Positions 46,246-55,220 of a DNA stretch of 64,000 bases are shown here, piece by piece. Made by a program: the position numbers and the translations under genes. Below the pieces are notes generated by a model. It was not told where the DNA came from and searched no databases. It was given only the letters and a program-made list of their open reading frames with translations. Every line of letters begins with the position of its first letter. Positions within the stretch are counted from its first letter, which is position 1. Source of the stretch: Ramlibacter algicola (GTDB taxonomy: Bacteria; Pseudomonadota; Gammaproteobacteria; Burkholderiales; Burkholderiaceae_C); NCBI RefSeq assembly GCF_016641735.1, contig NZ_JAEDAO010000001.1:1302001-1366000 (forward strand). Direction: 5' to 3'.

Positions 46246-47652
46246 ATGAACCTGTCCCAATTCTTCGCGATCCTGCGAGCGCGCCGCATGCTCGTCCTCG
46301 GGATCTTCCTCGGCACCGTCGCCCTCGCGCTCGCATGGGTGCTGCTGCGCCCCGCGTACTACACGGCGCGCGCGCCGATCCTGGTCGACGTCCGCAACCC
46401 GGACCCGCTCGCCCAGCCCAACTACCAGCCGATCGTGCCGGCCTCGTACATGGCCACGCAGATCGACATCGCCCGCAGCGACCGGGTCGCCGAGCGCGTC
46501 GTCGAGATGCTCGGCATGGACAAGGACCCCAAGGCCACCGAAGGCTGGCAGAGGGCCACCGGCGGCCGCGGCAGCGTGAAGGCCTGGCTGGCCAGCGACC
46601 TGCAGGCCGGCCTGGACGTCAAGCCCGCGCGCGAGTCCAACATCATCAACATCTCGTGGACCGGCCGCAGCCCGCAGCAGGCGGCCAACGTGGCCAACGC
46701 GTTCGCGCAGGCCTACCTGGATACCGCGCTGGACATCAAGACCGATCCGGCCCGCAAGTACTCGGCGTGGTTCGACGAGCAATTGAAGTTCGCGCGTGAC
46801 CGCCTGGAGCAGGCGCAGGAACGCCTGACGCAGTACCAGCAGCGCACCGGCGTCATCAGCGCCGACGGCGCCGACATGGAGACGCAGCGCCTGAACGAGC
46901 TGTCGTCGCAACTGACCCTGGTGCAGGGCCAGCTCACCGACGTCGCCAACAAGCGCAACGCCGCCGCCGGCAGCGTCGCCGAGACCATGGCCAGCCCGCT
47001 GATCAACAGCCTGAAGGCCGACATCGCGCGGCAGGAAGCGCGCATCCAGGAAGCCAGCGCCAATCTCGGCGCGCGCCACCCGCAGATGATCCGCATGCAG
47101 GACGAACTGCGCGCCATGCGCTCGCGCCTGGGCGCCGAGACCGGCAGCATCGGCAGCTCGATCGAGACGTCCTACCAGGTCACCAAGGCGCGCGAACGCG
47201 AGCTGATGGGCGCCGTGAACGCGCAGCGCGCCCGCGTGATGCAGTTCAACAAGTTCCGCGACGAGCTCAACGTGCTGCGCCGCGACCTCGATGCCGCCCA
47301 GAAGGCGTACGAAGCCGTCAGCGAGCGCGCGTCGCAGTCCAAGCTGCAGGCGCTGTCCAACCAGACCAACATCCAGCGACTGGCCACCGCCATCGAACCG
47401 CTGGAGCAGAAGGGCCCGACGATGAAGCTCGCGCTGATCGTCGCCGCCGTCGCCGGCTTCCTGCTGGCACTGGCCGGTGCGCTGCTGCTCGAGCTGATCA
47501 ACCGCCGCGTGCGCTCGGTCGACGACCTGGCCATGGCCACCCACCTGCCGATCCTGGCGACCGTGCCCGCGCACGACGGCAAGGCATCGCTGGCGCGGCT
47601 GGCGCATGCGCCGGCCCGCCCGGCGCTCGGCTACCGCGGGAGCTACGCATGA
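46246..47652 (+). CDS. epsF: EpsF: chain-length determinant (Wzz/PCP) protein
   Basis: The 468-residue polysaccharide co-polymerase has membrane segments at about 15-35 and 396-420, enclosing a large periplasmic coiled-coil region (about 170-380). A short cytoplasmic tail of about 45 residues lacks a kinase domain; the kinase is the next gene. EpsF and EpsG together would equal a split Wzc. It overlaps epsG by four bases. Confidence 0.93.
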   Translation: MNLSQFFAILRARRMLVLGIFLGTVALALAWVLLRPAYYTARAPILVDVRNPDPLAQPNYQPIVPASYMATQIDIARSDRVAERVVEMLGMDKDPKATEGWQRATGGRGSVKAWLASDLQAGLDVKPARESNIINISWTGRSPQQAANVANAFAQAYLDTALDIKTDPARKYSAWFDEQLKFARDRLEQAQERLTQYQQRTGVISADGADMETQRLNELSSQLTLVQGQLTDVANKRNAAAGSVAETMASPLINSLKADIARQEARIQEASANLGARHPQMIRMQDELRAMRSRLGAETGSIGSSIETSYQVTKARERELMGAVNAQRARVMQFNKFRDELNVLRRDLDAAQKAYEAVSERASQSKLQALSNQTNIQRLATAIEPLEQKGPTMKLALIVAAVAGFLLALAGALLLELINRRVRSVDDLAMATHLPILATVPAHDGKASLARLAHAPARPALGYRGSYA

Positions 47653-48557
47653 GCAACAACACGCAGATCCTTCCCCTGCACCGCGACCTCGACGTCGTCG
47701 GCCCCGCGCGCGAAGCCAGCATGCCCATCGGGGCGCTGCTGGTGGAAGCCGGCCGCATCACCGGCGACGAGGCCGAGAAGATCCACGAGTACCAGAAGAA
47801 GGTCGGCCTGCCGTTCGGCGAGGCGGGCATCTCCATGGGGCTGCTCACCGACGAGGACGTGCGCCAGGCGCTCGCCCGCCAGTTCGGCCAGGCGAGCATC
47901 TCGCCCGACGCCGGCCTGGGCAAGGACCTGGTGGCCGCCTACGAGCCGGACAGCCCGGCGGTGGAGCACCTGCGCAGCCTGCGCGCGCAGCTGATGCTGC
48001 GCTGGTTCGAGAACGGCAGCGACCAGTCGGCGCTGGCCATCGTCAGCCCAGGCTCGGGCGAAGGCCGCAGCTACATCACGGCCAACCTCGCCGTGCTGTT
48101 CTCGCAGATGGGCAAGCGCACGCTGGTCATCGACGCCGACCTGCGCAAGCCGCGCCAGCACCGCATCTTCGGCCTGCCCGGCAAGGTGGGGCTGTCGGCG
48201 CTGCTGGCCGGCCGCGCCGGCGCCGAGGTGATGTGCGACATCCCGCAGCTGCCGGGCCTCACGGTCCTGCCCGCGGGCGTGCTGCCGCCGAACCCGCAGG
48301 AGCTGCTGTCGCGTCCCGCGTTCCAGCGCCTCGTGCAGTCGCTGCGCGGCATGTACGAGGTCATCCTCGTCGACACGCCGGCCGCGAGCGCGTGGGCCGA
48401 TGCGGGCACCGTCGCCGCGCGCGCCGGCGCCGCGCTGATGGTCACCTGCCGGGACCGCAGCTCGATGCCGCGCGTGATCAAGCTGTCTGAGGATTTGCGC
48501 GAATTCGGCGTCAGCGTCGTCGGTGCGGTCCTCAACGGGGCCGGGGCGGTGGCGTGA
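47649..48557 (+). CDS. epsG: EpsG: BY-type tyrosine kinase of EPS assembly
   Basis: The 302-residue cytoplasmic ATPase has an N-terminal helical domain (25-80, like MshEN/GspE N-domains), then a P-loop kinase with Walker A SPGSGEGRS (133-141) and Walker A' VIDADLRKP (160-168). The usual Walker lysine is Arg140, which I believe is normal for EpsG-type kinases. No tyrosine-rich C-terminal tail is present, so cycling autophosphorylation of the Wzc kind is doubtful. It controls chain length with EpsF. Confidence 0.92.
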   Translation: MSNNTQILPLHRDLDVVGPAREASMPIGALLVEAGRITGDEAEKIHEYQKKVGLPFGEAGISMGLLTDEDVRQALARQFGQASISPDAGLGKDLVAAYEPDSPAVEHLRSLRAQLMLRWFENGSDQSALAIVSPGSGEGRSYITANLAVLFSQMGKRTLVIDADLRKPRQHRIFGLPGKVGLSALLAGRAGAEVMCDIPQLPGLTVLPAGVLPPNPQELLSRPAFQRLVQSLRGMYEVILVDTPAASAWADAGTVAARAGAALMVTCRDRSSMPRVIKLSEDLREFGVSVVGAVLNGAGAVA

Positions 48558-49336
48558 TGGCGCCCGCGGCTGCTCGCGACTGGCAGCTGCGCTGGTACCA
48601 GCTGGTGCGTTCGATGGCGCGCGTGCACACGCCGCGCGGCGAGGACCAGCTGCTGGACTGGCTGCTGCGGCCGGGCGAGGCGCGCGTGCTCGCGTTCGTC
48701 AACGCGCACGCCATGAACACGGTCGCCGAGTCGCCCGCGTTCTTCAACTCACTGATGTCGGCCGACGTGGTGGTGCGCGACGGCATCGGGATGGCCATGC
48801 TGATGCGCGTGTGCAACCAGGTGCCGGGGCAGAACCTCAACGGGACCGACCTGATCCCCAAGCTGCTGCAGCGCGCCGACGGCGAGCCGATCGCGTTGTT
48901 CGGCACGCGGGATCCGTGGCTGTCGCACGCGCGCGACGAGGTGCTCGCGCAGCTCGCGCCGCGCAGCGACGTCATCACCGCCGACGGCTTCATGGACACG
49001 GTGGAGTACATCCGCCTCGCGGCGCGCCACCGTCCGCGGCTGATCGTCCTCGGCATGGGCATGCCGCGGCAGGAAGAGGTTGCGATGGCCCTGCGCGGCG
49101 CGCTCGGCTCGCCGTGCCTCATCGTGTGCGGCGGCGCGATCATCGACTTCCTCGGCGGCAAGGTGCCGCGCGCACCCACCTGGATGCGCGAGCACGGCCT
49201 CGAGTGGGCGTTCCGCCTGTGCCGCGAGCCGCGGCGCCTGTGGGACCGCTACGTGCGCGGCAACCCGCGGTTCCTGCGGCGCGCGCTCGACATCGCGGAG
49301 CGCAGCTGGCGCCACGGCTGGCCGGCCGTGGCATGA
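48557..49336 (+). CDS. WecG/TagA/CpsF-family glycosyltransferase
   Basis: The 259-residue GT26 transferase adds the second or a later sugar to lipid-linked EPS precursors. Family motifs are NAHAMNTVAES, DGIGMAMLM, NGTDLIPKL and GMGMPRQEE. The start overlaps the epsG stop by one base. It occupies the place where exosortase or epsH-like genes stand in some related loci. Confidence 0.92.
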   Translation: MAPAAARDWQLRWYQLVRSMARVHTPRGEDQLLDWLLRPGEARVLAFVNAHAMNTVAESPAFFNSLMSADVVVRDGIGMAMLMRVCNQVPGQNLNGTDLIPKLLQRADGEPIALFGTRDPWLSHARDEVLAQLAPRSDVITADGFMDTVEYIRLAARHRPRLIVLGMGMPRQEEVAMALRGALGSPCLIVCGGAIIDFLGGKVPRAPTWMREHGLEWAFRLCREPRRLWDRYVRGNPRFLRRALDIAERSWRHGWPAVA

Positions 49337-49428
49337 CGTGGCCGGCGCACTGGCCGCGCGCCGCTTCGGGCATTGCACTTGCTCCGTCCTGCGGCGCTTC
49401 CTGCCGTTCCACGCGACTCAACCTTAGC

Positions 49429-49451
49429 CCGGGCGGGCCATTCCCGCCCGG
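49429..49451 (+). terminator. Strong hairpin inside the EPS operon
   Basis: The perfect nine-base stem CCGGGCGGG/CCCGCCCGG with loop CCATT lies in the 158-base gap between two transferase genes. With no T-tract it may attenuate rather than end transcription, or be an RNA processing site. Confidence 0.4.
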
Positions 49452-49494
49452 CGCGTTCACGGCGATGCTCTGGCACGTGATCGACCTGCTCCGC

Positions 49495-50583
49495 ATGAAC
49501 CCATCGACGTCCCGTTTCGCTGCCACGTTCACGCCCGCGTCGCCCGCGGGCGGCTCGCCCGGTCCCGCGGAGCGCCCGCGCCGCGACGCCGGGCCGCGCG
49601 CGCCCGTGCACTTCTCCATCGTGATCCCGTTGCACGACAAGGCGCGCTACGTGATGGCGACGCTGGGGTCGGTGCTCGCGCAGACCGATCCGGACTTCGA
49701 GGTGATCGTCGTCGACGACGGCTCGCGCGACGAAGGCCCGGACCTCGTTGCCGCGATCCAGGACCCGCGCGTGCGTCTGGTGCGCCAGGCCAACGCCGGC
49801 GTCTCCGTCGCGCGCAACCTGGGCATCTCGCTGGCGCGCGGTGAATGGGTCGCGTTCCTGGACGCCGACGACTGGCACCACCCGCGCTATCTCGAGCAGC
49901 TGCGGCGCGCGCAGCAGGCGGCGCCCGATGCGGACGTGGTCGCCTCCCGCTTCGTCACCTTTACCGACGCGCAGGCGATGGCCGCGCCGCTGGCCTGGCA
50001 AGTGCCCGACGGCGACGTCCCCGTCGAGCGCATCAACGACCTGCCCACGCGCTGGATGCAGGGGCCGACGCTGTTCACCGGGTCCGTGGCGGTGCGCCGC
50101 TCGCTGCTGGACCGCATGCAGCCCTGCTTCCCGCCGGGCGAGTCCTTCGGCGAGGACCTGGACCTGTGGTTCCGCGTCGGCGAGCGCAGCCCCATCGCGC
50201 TCGTGCACGCGCCGCTGGCGGCGTACCGCACCGAAGTGGGCGGCAGCCTGAGCGCCAGGCACGATCCGCGCGAGCTGCCGCCGTGGGTCGAACGCATGCG
50301 CGAGCGGGTGCGGTCCGGCTCGCTGCCCGCGCACCGGGCGCGCTCGGCCCTGGTCTACATCTCGCAGATGAAGATCGACATGGCGCGCCACGCGGTGGTA
50401 CGCGGCGAGCGCCTCGCGGCGCTGCGCTGGCTGTGGGCCGCGCGCCGCATCGTCCGGACCAAGCGCTGGTGGTTCACGGCGTTCATGATCCTGTCGTGGC
50501 CCGGCAGCCTGGTGCGCGGCTACATGGACCGCACCCGCGCCAGCCCGCTGCCGCCCGAAGGCGCTTCCGCCGGCACGGCCTGA
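49495..50583 (+). CDS. GT2-family glycosyltransferase, paralogue of the gene at 60996
   Basis: The 362-residue GT-A transferase has FSIVIPLHDKARYV, VVDDGSRDEG and FLDADDWHHPRY as nucleotide-sugar and DXD-type motifs, and GEDLDLWFRVGE in the acceptor region. A basic C-terminal helix with Trp residues may bind the membrane. The start MNPSTSRF is chosen over an ATG at 49333 that overlaps wecG but gives a poor 54-residue extension through the hairpin. It closely resembles the reverse-strand transferase at 60996 all the way to a shared PEG(A/P)SA end. Confidence 0.88.
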   Translation: MNPSTSRFAATFTPASPAGGSPGPAERPRRDAGPRAPVHFSIVIPLHDKARYVMATLGSVLAQTDPDFEVIVVDDGSRDEGPDLVAAIQDPRVRLVRQANAGVSVARNLGISLARGEWVAFLDADDWHHPRYLEQLRRAQQAAPDADVVASRFVTFTDAQAMAAPLAWQVPDGDVPVERINDLPTRWMQGPTLFTGSVAVRRSLLDRMQPCFPPGESFGEDLDLWFRVGERSPIALVHAPLAAYRTEVGGSLSARHDPRELPPWVERMRERVRSGSLPAHRARSALVYISQMKIDMARHAVVRGERLAALRWLWAARRIVRTKRWWFTAFMILSWPGSLVRGYMDRTRASPLPPEGASAGTA

Positions 50584-50608
50584 TTGCGCGCGCCGCTACG
50601 ATGCGGCG

Positions 50609-50932
50609 ATGGGGCGGCCGCACTACCACGTCTACGTCGTGCAACTCGACGACCGGGTGTGGAACGCGGCCCGCTTCCGCCGCGCCAACCCGGACCACGA
50701 ACCGGGCAAGCCGCTGGTGTACGTCGGCATGACGGGGCTCGATCCCGACGTGCGCTTCGACAAGCACAAGGCCGGCATCCAGGCCAACCGCTACGTCCAG
50801 CAATGGGGCTTGCGCCTGCTGCCCGGCCTGTACGACCGCTACAACCCCATGACGTACGACGAAGCCCGCAGCATGGAAGTCGAACTCGCGATCGCGCTCC
50901 GTCGCGCTGGGTATGGCGTCTGGCAAGGTTGA
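50609..50932 (+). CDS. Small GIY-YIG-like nuclease-domain protein
   Basis: The 107-residue protein has YVY (8-10), YVGMTG (38-43), an Arg at 49 (VRFDKHKAG) and Glu90/Glu92, a pattern like the GIY-YIG fold's two tyrosine motifs, arginine and metal-binding glutamate. It is a single domain with no DNA-binding extension. It could be an active nuclease or a degenerate relative. It lies after the EPS transferase and before the HpnE-like gene without clear functional linkage. Confidence 0.65.
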   Translation: MGRPHYHVYVVQLDDRVWNAARFRRANPDHEPGKPLVYVGMTGLDPDVRFDKHKAGIQANRYVQQWGLRLLPGLYDRYNPMTYDEARSMEVELAIALRRAGYGVWQG

Positions 50933-51070
50933 GTGCGTGGCGCCGCACCCGGCACGTGCAACAACACAACCCATCAAGCCCCGCTGACGCCAGCCGTCGC
51001 TGCTGAGGCAGCCGCGCGGGTGGCACAGCCGTTACGCTGCTCGCGTGCCGCCCGGACCTTCTCCCGCCCC

Positions 51071-52501
51071 ATGACCGCCGATGTCATCGTCGCCGGCGCT
51101 GGCGTCGCCGGGTTGCGCTGCGCACTGGCGCTGGCGGATGCGGGCCTGCGCGTGACGGTGCTCGAGGCGGCGCCGATGCCGGGCGGGCGGGCGTCGAGCT
51201 GGACGGACGAGACCACCGGCCTGCAGGTCGACATCGGCCCGCACGTGATCACCAGCGAGCACCGCAACTTCCTCGCCATGCTCCAGCGCCTGGGCACCGA
51301 CGACCAGGTGCTCTGGCAGGACCGGCGCCTGATCACGCTGCTGGATGCGAAGGGCGCGCTGCGCATGCCGGTGTGCGGCTGGACGCCGCCGCTGCACGGC
51401 TTGCCGCTCGCGCCGCGCGCGCTCACGCGGTTGTCGATTCCCGATGCGTGGTCCCACATGCGGCTGGCGTGGCGCGCGGCGCGGCTGGACGAGCAGCGCC
51501 TGCGCGAGTTCGACGGCGACGACGCGCTGGCGATGCTGCGCGCGATGGGCGTGCGGCCGCGCGCGATCGACTGGTTCTGGCGCTCGGCGATGCTGGCGTT
51601 GCTGAACGTGTCGCTGGAGCAGTGCTCCGGCGCCGCGGCGCTGCGCGTGTTCCGCCTGATGCTGGGACGTAGCGGCTGGTACTTCGGCTTCCCCAAGGTC
51701 GCGCTCGCCTCGCTGTATGCCCCGGGCGCCTGCCGCGCCGTGGTGCGCTCGGGCGGGCAGGTGCTGTTCGGCGCACGCGTGCGGCGCCTGCGCCTGGACG
51801 GCGACGGCCGCTTTGCCGGCGTGGAGACGGCCGACGGCCACCTGCTCGAAGCTCCGCGCTGCGTGCTCGCCTTGCCGCCGCACGACCTGGCCGGCGTCGC
51901 CGCCGAGACGGACGCGCTGCAAGGCCTGGCCACCACCGCGAGCTACTTCCGGCCGGCGCCGTACCAGAGCACGTACGTCTGGTTCGACCGCCGCGTGACC
52001 CGCGAGCGCTTCTGGGCGCGGACCTGGTCGGTGCAGAACCTCAACACGGATTTCTACGACCTGGCCAACATCCGGCCCGCGCTTGGCAGCCGCGGGTCGG
52101 TGATCGCGTGCAACGCCATCGGCCCGCAGTCGCGCGCCGAATGGAGCGATGAGCGCATCGTGGAGCACACGATGCGCGAGATCGAGCAGTTCGCGCCGCA
52201 GGCCCGCCAGGCGCGCGTGCTGCACACGCGCGTGCACCGCATCGCGATGGCGGTGCCGCAACCGCGTCCCGGCACCGAGCTGCTGCGGCCGGGCAACGCC
52301 ACCGCGCTGCCCGGCGCCTGGATCGCGGGCGACTGGACCGACACGGCGCTGCCTTGCTCCATGGAGAGCGCCGCGCGCTCGGGCGCGCTGGCGGCCGAAG
52401 GCGTGCTGGCGGACATGGGGCGGCCGACCTCGATCGCGAAGGAGGCGCCGGAGACCTACGGCCTTCCGGGGGTGCTGCGCCGGCGGGCGGCCGCGACGTA
52501 A
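51071..52501 (+). CDS. FAD-dependent amine-oxidase/phytoene-desaturase-type enzyme (HpnE-like)
   Basis: The 476-residue flavoprotein has the dinucleotide motif VIVAGAGVAGLRCALALADAG at residues 5-25, GGRASSW near 44, and a C-terminal FAD block IAGDWTDTALPCSMESAARSG. It resembles hydroxysqualene dehydroxylase HpnE and carotenoid desaturases. hpnC, hpnD and squalene-hopene cyclase are absent here, so a hopanoid role is only a guess. The start follows a 138-base gap after the GIY-YIG gene. Confidence 0.8.
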   Translation: MTADVIVAGAGVAGLRCALALADAGLRVTVLEAAPMPGGRASSWTDETTGLQVDIGPHVITSEHRNFLAMLQRLGTDDQVLWQDRRLITLLDAKGALRMPVCGWTPPLHGLPLAPRALTRLSIPDAWSHMRLAWRAARLDEQRLREFDGDDALAMLRAMGVRPRAIDWFWRSAMLALLNVSLEQCSGAAALRVFRLMLGRSGWYFGFPKVALASLYAPGACRAVVRSGGQVLFGARVRRLRLDGDGRFAGVETADGHLLEAPRCVLALPPHDLAGVAAETDALQGLATTASYFRPAPYQSTYVWFDRRVTRERFWARTWSVQNLNTDFYDLANIRPALGSRGSVIACNAIGPQSRAEWSDERIVEHTMREIEQFAPQARQARVLHTRVHRIAMAVPQPRPGTELLRPGNATALPGAWIAGDWTDTALPCSMESAARSGALAAEGVLADMGRPTSIAKEAPETYGLPGVLRRRAAAT

Positions 52502-52510
52502 GCTCGCGCC

Positions 52511-53914
52511 ATGCGGGCGTCCATCTTCAGTCCGACGGAGTGGCTGACGCTGCACACGGCGGTGGTGCTGCTCTCACTGCTGCTGTATTCGGCGCTGTCG
52601 CTCGGCACGCGGCAGCGCCGCCACCCCTCGGCGGCGATCGGCTGGGTGATCGCTCTCGCGCTGCTGCCCTATGTCGCGCTGCCGCTGTTCCTGGTGTTCG
52701 GCAACCGCAAGACGGTGCGCGAGCCGCGGCGCGGCGCCTTGCGCCGGCACGAGGCCGATGCCGCGCATCGCGCGACGCCCGCCGGCCGCTTCCAGGCCCT
52801 GGCCGTCGCGCTGGGACTGCCGCCCCCGGTCGCGAGCGAGGACCTCCACGTGCACGCGGACGGCCACGAGGCGCTGGAGCGGCTGGAAGCCGTGATCGCG
52901 AGCGCCCAGCGCACGCTGGACGTCAGCACCTTCCTCGTCGGGCGCGACGTGGTCGGCGAGCGCGTCGCCCAACTGCTGGCGGCACGCGCCGCGCAAGGCG
53001 TGCGGGTGCGGTTGATGGTCGATGGCGTCGGCCGCTTCCTCGGCGGCATCCCGTCGCTGCGCTCCCTGCAGCGCGCCGGCGTGGAACTGCGGATGTTCGT
53101 GCAGCCGTGGTCGACGACCCCCTTGCGCGGCCGCGTGAACCTGCGCAACCACCGCAAGGTCGCGGTCGCCGATGGCGAGCACCTGTGGTGCGGCGGACGC
53201 AACCTGGCATCCGAGTACTTCGTCGAGGGTCGCCGCCAGCCGGCGTGGGAGGACCTGAGCTTCGACCTGCGCGGGCCGCTCGCGCAGCAGGCGGTGCGCC
53301 AGTTCGAGGCCGACTGGGCGCTGGCGCGCAACGAGCCGGCGCGGCTGCAGCTGCTGGAGGCGCCGGCCGACGGCCAGGACTCGCTCGTGCAGTGGATCCC
53401 GAGCGGCCCCGACCAGGTCGAGGACACGCTGTACCAGCTGCTGATCGACGCGTGCTTCAGCGCGAAGGAGCGCATCGTCGCGGTCACGCCGTACTTCGTG
53501 CCCGAGCCGGCGCTGCTGATGGCGTTCACGCTGGCCGCGCGGCGCGGCGTCGCCGTCGACATCGTGTTGCCGCGGCGATCCAACCACCGCCTGGCCGATC
53601 TCGCGCGCCCCGCGGCGCTGCGCGACCTGGTCGACGCCGGCGCGCGCGTGTGGCTGTATCCGCAGATGCTGCACGCCAAGCTCTTCGTCGTCGACGGGGC
53701 CGTGGCGCTGGCCGGCTCCGCCAACCTCGACCAGCGCAGCCTCTTCCTCAACTACGAGCTGATGGTCGCGTTCTACGGCGAGGCGGCGGTGCGGCAGTTC
53801 GCCGCGCGCGCGGAGCACTGGCGATCGCACGCCCATGCATTCCATCCGCCGCGCGTCGGCGCGTTGCGCCAGGTCGGCGAGGGCCTGCTGCGCTGGCTGA
53901 CGTTCCAGCTGTGA
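52511..53914 (+). CDS. cls: Cardiolipin synthase (phospholipase D family)
   Basis: The 467-residue membrane enzyme has two N-terminal membrane segments (about 12-31 and 41-62) then two PLD domains. The HKD motifs are HRKVAVAD (about 214) and HAKLFVVD (about 387), each followed by the usual GG(R/S)xN. It makes cardiolipin from phosphatidylglycerol or a related donor. It begins nine bases after the HpnE-like gene and is probably co-transcribed with it. Confidence 0.92.
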   Translation: MRASIFSPTEWLTLHTAVVLLSLLLYSALSLGTRQRRHPSAAIGWVIALALLPYVALPLFLVFGNRKTVREPRRGALRRHEADAAHRATPAGRFQALAVALGLPPPVASEDLHVHADGHEALERLEAVIASAQRTLDVSTFLVGRDVVGERVAQLLAARAAQGVRVRLMVDGVGRFLGGIPSLRSLQRAGVELRMFVQPWSTTPLRGRVNLRNHRKVAVADGEHLWCGGRNLASEYFVEGRRQPAWEDLSFDLRGPLAQQAVRQFEADWALARNEPARLQLLEAPADGQDSLVQWIPSGPDQVEDTLYQLLIDACFSAKERIVAVTPYFVPEPALLMAFTLAARRGVAVDIVLPRRSNHRLADLARPAALRDLVDAGARVWLYPQMLHAKLFVVDGAVALAGSANLDQRSLFLNYELMVAFYGEAAVRQFAARAEHWRSHAHAFHPPRVGALRQVGEGLLRWLTFQL

Positions 53915-53924
53915 GCTGGCGGCC

Positions 53925-54902
53925 TCAAGCCGCGCGGTGGATCTCGATGGTGGAGTGCACGACCTCGGGATGGCCGGCCAGCCGGTCGCGCACCTCGGCG
54001 GCTTCCAGCGCGGGTGCGGAGGTGAGCAACGTCATCGCGCACGCATAGACGTTGCGCCCGACGCGCCACACGTGCAGGTCGGTGACGCGGTCCTGCGTCG
54101 TTTCCACCGCTTGCCGGATCTCCTGCACGATCGCGTGGTCCATCTCGCGGTCCAGCAGCACCTTGCCGGTTTCGCCGACCAGGCCACGGGCCCACCACGC
54201 CACCAGCACCGCACCGACGACGCCCATCAGCGGGTCGAGCCAGGCCCAGCCCCAGAGCCAGCCTCCCAGCAGCGCCCCGACGGCCAGCACCGACGTCGCG
54301 GCGTCGGTGGCGACGTGTACGTAGGCCGAGCGCAGGTTGAGGTCCTCGCCGTGCGCATGCCGGTGGGCGTCGTGGTGCGCATGGTCGTGGTCGTCCTCGT
54401 GCTCGTGTGCGTGCCCGTGGTCGTGCCCATGGTGCGTGCGCCCGAGGATCACGGCGCAGGCGAGGTTGACGAGCAGGCCGATGACCGCGACCGTGAGTGC
54501 TTGCGGGTAGTGGATCGATTGCGGCTCCAGCAGCCGCTCGACCGACCCGAGCAGCATCAATGCGGCCACGACGACGAGCAGGATCGCGCTGGTGAACGCC
54601 GCCAGCACCTCGATCTTCCAGGTGCCGAAGGCGAAGCGCTCGTCGCTCGCGTAGCGGCGCGCGGTCGTGTATGCGACGACCGACAGCCCGATCGCCAGCG
54701 CGTGCGAGCTCATGTGCCAGCCGTCGGCCAGCACGGCCATCGAGTTGAACCACCAGCCGGCCGTGATCTCGCCGACCATCGTCACGAGCGTCACCCACAA
54801 CACGGTGCGCGTGCTGCGTTCGGCGGCGTCGTTGCCGGCGTGGAACTCGTGGCGGTGGGTGCAGGGCGCGCCCTGCGGTGCGGCGGTTTGCGTGCTGCTC
54901 AT
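53925..54902 (-). CDS. dmeF: DmeF-type cation diffusion facilitator (metal efflux)
   Basis: The 325-residue CDF exporter has six membrane segments. A histidine-rich N-terminus (CTHRHEFHAG) and a long His/Asp-rich loop between segments 4 and 5 (about 157-188, HGHDHGHAHEHEDD onward) are typical of DmeF, which exports Co2+ and other divalent metals. The metal-site residues HxxxD-type are seen in DGWHMSSHALA and HVATDAATSV. A C-terminal cytoplasmic domain is present. No adjacent RcnR/DmeR repressor is seen. Confidence 0.92.
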   Translation of the reverse strand: MSSTQTAAPQGAPCTHRHEFHAGNDAAERSTRTVLWVTLVTMVGEITAGWWFNSMAVLADGWHMSSHALAIGLSVVAYTTARRYASDERFAFGTWKIEVLAAFTSAILLVVVAALMLLGSVERLLEPQSIHYPQALTVAVIGLLVNLACAVILGRTHHGHDHGHAHEHEDDHDHAHHDAHRHAHGEDLNLRSAYVHVATDAATSVLAVGALLGGWLWGWAWLDPLMGVVGAVLVAWWARGLVGETGKVLLDREMDHAIVQEIRQAVETTQDRVTDLHVWRVGRNVYACAMTLLTSAPALEAAEVRDRLAGHPEVVHSTIEIHRAA

Positions 54903-55030
54903 GGCGTCCGCACGATTGTCCCAGAGCGGGCGGGCGCGCTCGCGCCAATGGCCGGAGGGCGGCAGGGACGTTCTCCTACAGCCGAGCTTGTGCGCGCGTG
55001 GCCTGATGGATGCAGAGGAAGCCACACACC

Positions 55031-55219
55031 ATGGATGCACACGACACCGATCCGTCCATTCACGAAGCCGCCGCGGTGAAGCCCGCCGGCCGCTTCGCGC
55101 GCCTGGTCGAGGCCTGGTTCGGCCGCGGCGGCGCCGAGCTGCCCGCGGGCGAACCGTTCCGCGACAGCGACTTCGAGGCCGACTCCGGTTTCTTCGGCCG
55201 CCCGCTCGGCGAGCACTAG
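55031..55219 (+). CDS. Small hypothetical protein (62 aa)
   Basis: It is acidic at both ends, with a central amphipathic helix RFARLVEAWFGRGG and an aromatic end FEADSGFFGRPLGEH. AGAGGAA lies 11 bases upstream of the ATG. There is no signal peptide or known family. It is divergent from dmeF. Confidence 0.55.
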   Translation: MDAHDTDPSIHEAAAVKPAGRFARLVEAWFGRGGAELPAGEPFRDSDFEADSGFFGRPLGEH

Positions 55220-55220
55220 G

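Noticed and set aside
49333-49494. N-terminal extension of the GT2 gene from an ATG overlapping wecG
   Set aside because: The extra 54 residues are low-complexity and pass through a strong hairpin. The catalytic domain is complete from the later ATG.
54360-54440. Short tandem repeats in dmeF
   Set aside because: They encode the histidine-rich metal-binding loop expected in this family and are not a DNA repeat element.
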